A DNA stretch of 5,868 nt from a bacterium (GTDB taxonomy: Bacteria > Margulisbacteria > Marinamargulisbacteria > JAAEMD01), in the NCBI GenBank assembly GCA_024225875.1, contig JAAEMD010000286.1:1-5868 (forward strand). The letters are read 5' to 3'. The notes under the pieces were generated by a model. It worked only from the letters and a program-made list of their open reading frames with translations, was not told where the DNA came from and did no database searches. Shown one piece after another: positions 1-5,052 of the stretch (its first letter is position 1; every line of letters starts with the position of its first letter). A program made the position numbers and the translations under genes.

Positions 1-132
1 CCTGGAATGATTCTGAAGGGATTCGGCGAAGAAGATGCGCTGCCTTGCGATATATGTAAAACAATGAGCGAAGAAGATCCTGTGCTGTACTGGTTAGCTT
101 CAAATGCTATGTTTGAGAATCCTTTGGGTTAA
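1..132 (+). CDS. 3' end of an unrecognised protein (partial)
   Basis: Frame 1 is open from the window edge to a TAA at 130-132 and gives the last 43 residues of a protein that begins outside the window. The visible tail is acidic, contains a CxxC pair (PCDICK) and ends ENPLG. The base composition (28 G+C in the first 60) and codons such as gcg, ctg and ggc differ from the A+T-rich genes to the right, which supports real coding and perhaps a different history. It converges with the histidine kinase gene on the other strand, and the two 3' ends overlap by 26 bases (107-132). A CxxC could bind metal or form a disulfide, but one pair is too little to assign a function. I do not recognise the family. 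Confidence 0.6.
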   Translation, partial: PGMILKGFGEEDALPCDICKTMSEEDPVLYWLASNAMFENPLG

Positions 133-2257
133 GATAAGGAAGAAAAACACTAACAGTAGTTCCTGTATTTTGCTTTGACTGCAAAAGAACACGGCCGCCG
201 TGATCAAATATGATATCTCTTACGGTAATCATGCCAATGCCATGTCCGTCAGCCTTTGTTGTGTAATAAGGGTCAAAGACTCTTAACAACTGCTCGTTTG
301 TCATTCCTATTCCATTATCAATAACATCTATTCTGACAGCGTCAAAGTATATGTTTTCTTTAGGGTCTTCGTATTTATCAAGGTAGCTTTTTATTATTAG
401 CTCTCCGCCGCCATTTTTTTTCATTTTAATGGCATCATAGCCATTATTTATCAGGTTTACGAAAACTCGATTTAGCCTGTACTTGTCAGCATTTATATTC
501 GGAAGATTTTTGCCCAGCTCTTTTTTATCAAGAAAGATTCCCGGAGGAGCAGGCATTTTAGATACATCATCCAGGATTGTATTAATGCTGAGAGGAACTT
601 TATGCTTACTTTCAGTAAACTGAAGCTGCATTATGGCTTCTGCTGTTTTTCTGGTTAATTCAGCCTCATCAAGAATCTGATCTATGATAGTCATAATCAA
701 ATCTTTTTTTTCAATAGTCTGATCTTTTAAATATCTGATTAGATGTTTAGCACCCATCCTGATCACACACATTGGATTATTTATTTCGTGAGCTATTTGT
801 TTTGACATATCAACAAAGTTTTTGTGGGATGTAGCTTCTTCTGCGATCTCCATGCTCTTCATGTGTTCAATTTGTAACCGTTCGTGCTTTTCTATTCGAT
901 CAACAGCTATGTGTGTTTGATTAATTATATTTGAAAAAATAGAGATATCATTTTTATTATAAGGAGACTCTGTTATTTTCTGATCGCAAATTAAAAAACC
1001 TTCAAGCATTTTGTTTGAATATATTGGTAAGCAAACAGATTTTGAGGAAATCCCCATGTCTATAAATTTGTTTTTTTGTTTTTTTTCTAATTCACCAATA
1101 ATTATCGGGCTTGTTTGGTTTGATATAAACTCAACAAAAATATTATCTGCATCAAAACGATCAACATTCAATAATGCTCCCCCCAGTAATCTATAATGAT
1201 GTAATCCAGATACAATATCTTTGCTCGCTGTAAATATATGTACCTCAGTTAACTGCATGGTTTTTTTGATCTCGTTTGCAATGCTGATGCACAACTGCCT
1301 TCTGTCAAGTATTGGAGCCAATATACCAGATATATTTTGGGAAAATTTAACAGGATCGTACCAATCAGTGATCCATTTTTGTTCTGCTTTTGTTTGGAGT
1401 TTTGATCTGAGCTTTTCGCCAAATAATAGCCATATAAATCCAAGTGTCAAAATAGAGGCAAGCGGATAGGGACTGTAGAAATATGCAATGCTAAAACTTA
1501 AAATAAAGGCTAGAAATATAAGTGCATAGGATCCCGCGCTGGTAATTATAATAGTTATATTCAGTAAATTACCTTTTGTGATTATAATAGTTATATCTAG
1601 TAAATTACTTTTTGTGATTGCATATGCGGTGACAAAGGTAAATAAAATTGTTGCCATGTTGCCAATGAAATAAGTGTCGATTCTAAATATTATCCTCAGA
1701 AAGTCTAAGTTAAAAAAAACAAACCCACCTAATGCAATCAATAAATATTTTGCCTGCTGAGTATCTTTATATGAGGTTGAGCTGATATAAAATTTATACA
1801 ATAAAAACAACGCATAAAAAAATATGGTAAATGTAAAAAAGAACCACGCTATTGTTGGGAAATCCTTTAATTGCACCCAATAATAAGTGTTCCATTTATA
1901 TTTATCGAAAGTAAAAAAGACAAATCTAAAGCAGGCAAACAGTCCTCCGATCACAAAGCATAAGATTATTAATAAATCTTTTTTCTTTCTCATAAAACTA
2001 TATACAAAACTCAAATAAAAAGGTGCTAACAGCATAGTTGCTATTCTTGGTAATCGGCGCCATTTATAAATGGCATTAACATTTTTCATAGCACGCAAGC
2101 CAAATAGATCAATTTGCCAGATAATAAAAACAACACATAAAATCATTAAAGAGATAATTGCGGGATTGTTTTTTCTGTTAACATAACAATATGTGGCTAT
2201 AACTATCAGGGCTGCAATAGAAGCTGGGTTTATGAGGTTAAAATATATTTCAATCAT
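107..2257 (-). CDS. Membrane sensor histidine kinase (7TM-like sensor, GAF-like, HisKA, HATPase)
   Basis: This encodes a 716-residue sensor kinase of a two-component system, expected in the inner membrane. Residues about 5-285 are a series of hydrophobic segments with short loops, resembling the 7TM histidine-kinase sensor module followed by two further helices. Residues about 315-455 look like a GAF domain, followed by a short charged linker. The H-box is at 487-495 (IAHEINNPM) with phospho-acceptor His490. The ATPase domain has an N-box (NLINNGYDA, around 620), a G1 box DNGIGM starting at Asp647 and a G2 box GHGIGM near 671, and ends with a typical TxVSVFLP strand. All catalytic boxes are intact, so the kinase should be active. 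Residues 216-239 are a 12-residue tandem duplication. The gene follows the hydrolase gene in the same direction. No good SD is seen before the ATG; the region is A-rich, so coupling to upstream translation is possible. No response regulator is in the window. Confidence 0.93.
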   Translation of the reverse strand: MIEIYFNLINPASIAALIVIATYCYVNRKNNPAIISLMILCVVFIIWQIDLFGLRAMKNVNAIYKWRRLPRIATMLLAPFYLSFVYSFMRKKKDLLIILCFVIGGLFACFRFVFFTFDKYKWNTYYWVQLKDFPTIAWFFFTFTIFFYALFLLYKFYISSTSYKDTQQAKYLLIALGGFVFFNLDFLRIIFRIDTYFIGNMATILFTFVTAYAITKSNLLDITIIITKGNLLNITIIITSAGSYALIFLAFILSFSIAYFYSPYPLASILTLGFIWLLFGEKLRSKLQTKAEQKWITDWYDPVKFSQNISGILAPILDRRQLCISIANEIKKTMQLTEVHIFTASKDIVSGLHHYRLLGGALLNVDRFDADNIFVEFISNQTSPIIIGELEKKQKNKFIDMGISSKSVCLPIYSNKMLEGFLICDQKITESPYNKNDISIFSNIINQTHIAVDRIEKHERLQIEHMKSMEIAEEATSHKNFVDMSKQIAHEINNPMCVIRMGAKHLIRYLKDQTIEKKDLIMTIIDQILDEAELTRKTAEAIMQLQFTESKHKVPLSINTILDDVSKMPAPPGIFLDKKELGKNLPNINADKYRLNRVFVNLINNGYDAIKMKKNGGGELIIKSYLDKYEDPKENIYFDAVRIDVIDNGIGMTNEQLLRVFDPYYTTKADGHGIGMITVRDIIFDHGGRVLLQSKQNTGTTVSVFLPYLNPKDSQT
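1545..1616. repeat. 36-bp tandem duplication inside the kinase membrane region
   Basis: Two adjacent 36-base units, 1545-1580 and 1581-1616, match at 33 of 36 positions. Because 36 is a multiple of three, the kinase frame is kept and the protein carries KSNLLDITIIIT (216-227) followed directly by KGNLLNITIIIT (228-239). Related sensor kinases normally have a single LLDI-type segment where the last helix of the sensor module exits, so this looks like a lineage-specific duplication by slippage or unequal recombination. It would lengthen or shift a membrane helix by 12 residues. The three differences show that the copies are not brand new. Confidence 0.9.
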
Positions 2258-2284
2258 TTTTTTAAAGATCTATTTTTTTAAGCA

Positions 2285-2368
2285 TTAAAATATTTCGATT
2301 TCATTTAAAGATTCACTCTGTAATAGTTTATTCATTATAAAACTTTCCAGTAAGTTAACAAGGACATT
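2285..2368 (-). pseudogene. In-frame continuation of the hydrolase after its stop codon
   Basis: Directly after the TAA that ends the hydrolase (2369-2371), the same frame stays open for 27 sense codons (NVLVNLLESFI...IEIF) and stops at TAA 2285-2287. Alpha/beta hydrolases normally continue for a helix of about 20 residues after the catalytic His, usually with a Leu/Phe-rich pattern such as this. The continuation therefore looks like the original C-terminus, separated by a nonsense mutation (for example CAA to TAA) or reached by readthrough. The extended stop lies 27 bases before the kinase ATG, a more operon-like spacing than the 111 bases left by the earlier stop. A sequencing error at one base is also possible. 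Confidence 0.55.
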
Positions 2369-3484
2369 TTATTGCTCTAATGGAAACAGGTGGTCAGCGT
2401 TTTTTATTGTTGTGAAAACTCCATTGTTGAACTCTTTTGATATTTCTTTGCAGTACTTTGGCTTTGTAAAGGGATCATGCTCCCCAGTAAACACTATGGT
2501 TTTGATGCTGGATGGCGCTGAAAAATAAATTGGTTTATGCTGAATCAGGCGCATAGTATTCTCTATGTACATAATTTTTTCCTTGTCGGACATCTTTAAA
2601 ATTGATGCTCGCAAAACTCTTGTTGCAAATTTTTTTTTATGGACGTACTTTTCTTTGCTTATCAAAGCATTGACCATTACATCTGCAAACTCATTGATTT
2701 TTTTTTTTTTTAATATTTTTATTGAATGATGCATTATATCCTTGTGTTCTTCTGGAATTTTTTTCATTGTTCCAGCAAGTGCTAAACTACCAATGTTATT
2801 TGGGTTTTTTTTTGCAAATAAATATGCTACGGAAGTGCCGTATGAAACGGCTAATATATTTATTTTTCTTATACGAATAGCATTTAATAGAAAATCTTCA
2901 AGTGAGGAGGCTAAGAATTCCAATGTATAATTATGAGGCAGTATGCAGGCCTCGCCTGTTCCGGGTAAGTCAACTAATATGATAGAGGCCAGTTTCGAAA
3001 AACTATCTTTGTATTTTTTCCAGGAAATCATGTTTTGAAAAGCCCCGCCCAAAAACAATATGGGCGCTGTTTTTGGTTTTATATTATGCTTAATATTATA
3101 ATGAAATTCAAATCCATTGAAAAAAGAGGTTTTTTTTATAGCGTTATTTGTGCAAAGAGGTTTGCTGGGGCGGTTTATTCTGGTGTTGAAGGCTATGTCT
3201 TCAGCTTTTGTGATAGGAGTGCTGTCAAGACCCGCCTTTGAAATTGCAAATTCCTGCTTTTGGGCATGAATAAAGCTAATGTTTTTTTGTTTAGTCTCTG
3301 TGTTTTGATCTGAAACTTTTTTTCTGACTTTAAAAGCTATATCTTCAGCTTTCAAAACTACTTTAGGTTCGGAAGCAGCAGATGGAGAGCTTATTGATTC
3401 TATTATAGCTGAGGTGTTATCATTATCGTTAATGGAAGAACTGTCTTGTTCTTTGATATTGATATTTGCATTGTATTCTCTCAA
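2369..3484 (-). CDS. Alpha/beta hydrolase with an N-terminal repeated-motif extension
   Basis: This 371-residue protein has an alpha/beta-hydrolase fold from about residue 120 onward. The likely oxyanion strand is LFLGGAFQ (143-150), followed by VDLPGTG (171-177). The nucleophile elbow is AVSYGTS with Ser214, the acid is Asp337 in GEHDPF, and His365 lies in NADHLF, so the triad is complete. The elbow starts with Ala instead of the first Gly of GxSxG. Residues 1-118 are an unusual extension, Ser/Asn/Asp-rich at first, carrying KAEDIAF twice (45-51 and 93-99). No signal peptide is seen, so it is probably cytosolic. The substrate is unknown; ester, thioester or lactone hydrolysis is typical of the fold. 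The start is TTG, chosen because AAGGAAG sits six bases upstream. The protein ends only six residues after the catalytic His, and the same frame resumes after the stop. It is probably cotranscribed with the downstream kinase gene. Confidence 0.85.
   Translation of the reverse strand: MREYNANINIKEQDSSSINDNDNTSAIIESISSPSAASEPKVVLKAEDIAFKVRKKVSDQNTETKQKNISFIHAQKQEFAISKAGLDSTPITKAEDIAFNTRINRPSKPLCTNNAIKKTSFFNGFEFHYNIKHNIKPKTAPILFLGGAFQNMISWKKYKDSFSKLASIILVDLPGTGEACILPHNYTLEFLASSLEDFLLNAIRIRKINILAVSYGTSVAYLFAKKNPNNIGSLALAGTMKKIPEEHKDIMHHSIKILKKKKINEFADVMVNALISKEKYVHKKKFATRVLRASILKMSDKEKIMYIENTMRLIQHKPIYFSAPSSIKTIVFTGEHDPFTKPKYCKEISKEFNNGVFTTIKNADHLFPLEQ
2698..2711. repeat. 14-base homopolymer (A14 on the coding strand) in the hydrolase gene
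   Basis: A run of 14 T on the plus strand reads as 14 A on the coding strand and encodes most of ILKKKKI (residues 257-263), in the helical cap region between the nucleophile and the acid. Runs this long are prone to replication slippage and transcriptional slippage, so the gene could switch off or produce mixed products. Confidence 0.9.
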
Positions 3485-3490
3485 AAAATT

Positions 3491-3497
3491 CTTCCTT
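3491..3497 (-). promoter_or_regulatory. Ribosome binding site that supports the TTG start of the hydrolase
   Basis: On the minus strand AAGGAAG ends six bases before TTG at 3484-3482. There is no nearby ATG that would leave the hydrolase fold intact with an SD this good, so the site decides the start. Confidence 0.7.
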
Positions 3498-3534
3498 AAA
3501 CATTGTTTCCTGTAAATAGATACACTTCTCCCTG

Positions 3535-3549
3535 CTGTTTATAATACAG
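3535..3549. promoter_or_regulatory. CTGT-N7-ACAG dyad in the hydrolase/kinase operon upstream region
   Basis: The plus strand reads CTGTTTATAATACAG, with dyad arms CTGT and ACAG seven bases apart. On the minus strand it covers TATTATAAA, a plausible -10 region about 50 bases before the hydrolase TTG. It has the same 15-base outline (CTGTT...ACAG) as the better palindrome upstream of the XRE/S24-like gene. A regulator site overlapping the promoter is an inference. No convincing -35 is visible, and the eight conserved bases could match by chance. Confidence 0.3.
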
Positions 3550-3680
3550 TAAATTATGTTTTCTTGATAGAAAAAAAGGGGTTTTGTCTTGAAATTAGCT
3601 AAAAAAAATGCCTGCTCCTTCTTTTAAGGAATATGACTTAAAACTACCTTGATAGTGTTGTTTCGAGATTCAGAATCTTT

Positions 3681-3908
3681 CTAATTTTTTATTAATTCAT
3701 ACTCAATTTTTGTTTTAACCAGGTCAATAACAAAAACCTCTTTTTTAAACAATTTTGACCTGTTCTTAAACCAGACAGCATAAAAGTTTATCGTACAGTA
3801 TTTCCCTTTCCAGCTTAACAGTGGCAATGAAATTTGCCTGTTTACTTTTTTATCCAGTGTATTAATCCTGTTAAGTATATTTTTTCTGTTCTTGTTTCTT
3901 TTTTTCAT
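3681..3908 (-). CDS. Small basic hypothetical protein (75 residues)
   Basis: The 75-residue ORF starts with ATG and has a strong SD five bases upstream, which is the main reason to accept it. The N-terminal 25 residues are very rich in Lys, Arg and Asn (MKKRNKNRKN...) and probably helical. The rest alternates hydrophobic and charged residues (WKGKYCTINFYAVWFKNR, then KKEVFVIDLVKTKIEYEL) in a way that suggests two to four beta strands. A basic N-terminus could contact nucleic acid, but I do not recognise a family and assign no function. It is transcribed toward the hydrolase operon, with 196 bases between them and no clear terminator. MITE copy 1 begins 83 bases upstream of its start. Confidence 0.6.
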   Translation of the reverse strand: MKKRNKNRKNILNRINTLDKKVNRQISLPLLSWKGKYCTINFYAVWFKNRSKLFKKEVFVIDLVKTKIEYELIKN

Positions 3909-3913
3909 TCTGT

Positions 3914-3919
3914 TCCCCT
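3914..3919 (-). promoter_or_regulatory. Ribosome binding site of the 75-residue ORF
   Basis: The minus strand reads AGGGGA, followed by five bases and ATG. This is the best SD in the window and argues that the small ORF is translated. Confidence 0.65.
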
Positions 3920-3991
3920 GAATTTATATTTCTTTTGACTTGTTTTTTAAAATTTCTTAATAGATCACTGCTAAATGTTTAACCAGAAATA

Positions 3992-4104
3992 TAGCTGTTC
4001 CAAAGTAAAATGTCCGACACTTAAAGTTTTCAAATGACTTCGTTTATGTACGTCTGTACACTGTACTCAGACATTTAAACGGACATTTCAATTTGTATCA
4101 GCTG
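3992..4104 (+). mobile_element. MITE copy 1, intergenic (113 bp, TA-flanked)
   Basis: This is a 113-bp element with no coding capacity. Its 25-base ends are imperfect inverted repeats (20 of 25 match, outer end TAGCTG/CAGCTG, inner end TGTCCG/CGGACA). It is flanked by TA on both sides (3990-3991 and 4105-4106), as expected for a TA target duplication. It matches the copy at 5487-5599 at 104 of 113 positions without gaps. The inner part folds into a hairpin with a TGTAC/GTACA tip stem and loop GTCT. TA duplication is typical of Tc1/mariner/IS630-type transposases, so a full-length IS630-like relative elsewhere in the genome may move it; that is inference. It lies between divergent genes, where it could affect either promoter. 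Confidence 0.85.
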
Positions 4105-4155
4105 TATGTAGTCATGTTTCGTTATTAATATTTTCTTGAGTCAGTCTCTTCTTTT

Positions 4156-4174
4156 CGGGTATTTTTGTTACCCG
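4156..4174. promoter_or_regulatory. G+C-rich hairpin upstream of the regulator gene
   Basis: CGGGTA and TACCCG form a perfect 6-bp stem around a 7-base T-rich loop, standing out in an A+T-rich stretch. No T-run follows the stem on either strand, so it is not a standard intrinsic terminator. It could be a protein site or mRNA leader structure. Confidence 0.35.
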
Positions 4175-4220
4175 CATAGCTGCAAAAAAAATATGAAAAA
4201 CTTTATGGTGCTAAATAAGT

Positions 4221-4237
4221 ACTGTTATGGTAACAGT
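4221..4237. promoter_or_regulatory. 17-bp palindrome, candidate operator of the XRE/S24-like regulator
   Basis: ACTGTTA-TGG-TAACAGT is a perfect 7-bp inverted repeat with a 3-base centre, 129 bases before the regulator ATG. XRE/S24-type repressors usually bind dyads of this size near their own promoters, so autoregulation is a natural inference. The A/T-alternating stretch just downstream (from 4244) could hold a -10, which would put the dyad over the -35 region. The promoter itself is not clear. Confidence 0.5.
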
Positions 4238-4349
4238 GTCTGGATATATTTCATATATATTTTTGCTTCTCTGCTTTGATCGGCGCAGAGTTTTGTATAG
4301 TGTATCATCGTTACTCGTTTTGTCAATGCTTTTTAAAGAATGGATTTGC

Positions 4350-4358
4350 TGGTATAGT
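4350..4358 (+). promoter_or_regulatory. Extended -10 motif adjacent to the regulator ATG
   Basis: TGG-TATAGT fits the extended -10 pattern TGnTATAnT and ends seven bases before ATG 4366, so transcription from it would begin on or next to the start codon. The gene has no SD, which would fit a leaderless message such as lambda cI makes from PRM. No -35 is visible at normal spacing, and the match could be chance. Confidence 0.3.
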
Positions 4359-4365
4359 AATTACG

Positions 4366-5052
4366 ATGAAAAGATTTGGGAAGTTGTTGGCTAAACATAG
4401 AGAAGGTTACAACAAAACAATTACCTGGTTGAGTAAGCAGCTGGGTATAGATAGAGGTAACCTGGGCAAAATGGAGAAAGGTCAGCTTCTACCACCAAAG
4501 CTGGATATCGTAGACAAAATAGCTTTGCTTTTGCATTTAGATTCAACTGCTAAAAGTGTGCTTACAGCATATGCAGCATACGAACGATCTCATCACTATG
4601 AAAAGGAGTATCTTGATCGGTTAAATATATCCGAATTTATTACCTATTCGTCTCATTACATCCCAATACATAATTATCCTGAAAATAGACCGACCCCTTT
4701 TATTGATGCAGAGCCAACAGGTCATTTTCCGATGGCAAGTTCAAAGATTCAGAAGCATTTTTATGCTGTATATTTTAATGAACCAGAAGAGTTAAAAATG
4801 GAATTCAAGCAGAGAGATATTCTTGTTTTTGATCCTTTAGAAGGAGATATAAAGCCTGATGATTATGTGATGATTAAAGTAGAAGGCAGGGTTATGATTA
4901 GAAAATACAGGGAGTTTAAGGCAGGTGACGATATTTTTTGCCAGTTCATACCAAATGAGCCAGAGATAATTGAAAATGCTTTTAATCTGAAAGCTGATGG
5001 AGGAGACTTCAAAATATTCGGCAAAATGGTATTTGCATTTAAAGAGTATTAA
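4366..5052 (+). CDS. XRE-family regulator with a LexA/S24-like C-terminal domain lacking the catalytic Ser
   Basis: This 228-residue DNA-binding regulator has an N-terminal XRE helix-turn-helix at about 4-60 (ITWLSKQLGIDRGNLGKMEKG, recognition helix about 28-37). A linker leads to a C-terminal S24/LexA-like beta domain at about 125-225, recognisable from HFYAVYF, RDILVFDP, DDYVMIKVEGRVMIRKY and FKIFGKMVF. In S24 proteases a GDSM-type Ser precedes the GD turn. Here the aligned stretch NEPEELKMEFKQRD has no Ser, so self-cleavage is unlikely and the domain probably serves dimerisation or signal sensing. ATG 4366 fits the normal start of the XRE domain but has no SD. The frame is open upstream to a TTG at 4276, but those residues are not typical. 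The protein end matches the usual S24 end, so it is complete. The candidate operator at 4221 suggests autoregulation. It overlaps the Fic ORF by 56 bases, suggesting a regulator/Fic operon. Confidence 0.85.
   Translation: MKRFGKLLAKHREGYNKTITWLSKQLGIDRGNLGKMEKGQLLPPKLDIVDKIALLLHLDSTAKSVLTAYAAYERSHHYEKEYLDRLNISEFITYSSHYIPIHNYPENRPTPFIDAEPTGHFPMASSKIQKHFYAVYFNEPEELKMEFKQRDILVFDPLEGDIKPDDYVMIKVEGRVMIRKYREFKAGDDIFCQFIPNEPEIIENAFNLKADGGDFKIFGKMVFAFKEY

Larger units (their letters stand above)
3909..4365. other. 457-base gene-free region between divergent genes
   Basis: No convincing gene lies here. It separates the minus-strand 75-residue ORF from the plus-strand XRE/S24-like gene, so it must hold both promoters. 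It contains MITE copy 1 (3992-4104), a G+C-rich hairpin (4156-4174), a 17-bp palindrome (4221-4237), a run of alternating A/T around 4244-4260 and an extended -10 motif close to the regulator ATG (4350-4358). The rest is A+T-rich and otherwise featureless. Confidence 0.7.

Noticed and set aside
1011..1469. Plus-strand ORFs and a second minus-strand ORF (1011-1196, 1221-1469, 1249-1443)
   Set aside because: All lie inside the kinase gene, which has clear domains in its own frame; they are shadows.
2742..3241. Plus-strand ORFs of 62 and 68 codons (2742-2930, 3035-3241)
   Set aside because: They are antisense to the hydrolase, whose catalytic triad is intact, and show no domain or SD of their own.
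3667..3679. AGATTCAGAATCT dyad after the 75-residue ORF as a terminator
   Set aside because: The stem is A/T-rich, would have a 5-base loop with only four pairs, and is not followed by a T-run in the direction of transcription.
3992..4104. The paired 113-bp repeats as a CRISPR array or phage attachment sites
   Set aside because: There are only two copies, 1.4 kb apart with genes between, with palindromic ends and a 2-bp target duplication; this is the signature of a transposable element.
4193..4279. A 28-codon ORF with a hydrophobic tail (MKNFMVLNKYCYGNSVW...ASLL), like a small membrane peptide
   Set aside because: It has no SD, is very short, lies in A+T-rich DNA and contains the palindrome at 4221-4237, so chance is the simpler explanation.
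4276..4365. Upstream extension of the regulator to a TTG start
   Set aside because: The added 30 residues are Cys/Phe-rich, unlike an XRE protein, and have no good SD; the XRE domain starts naturally at ATG 4366.
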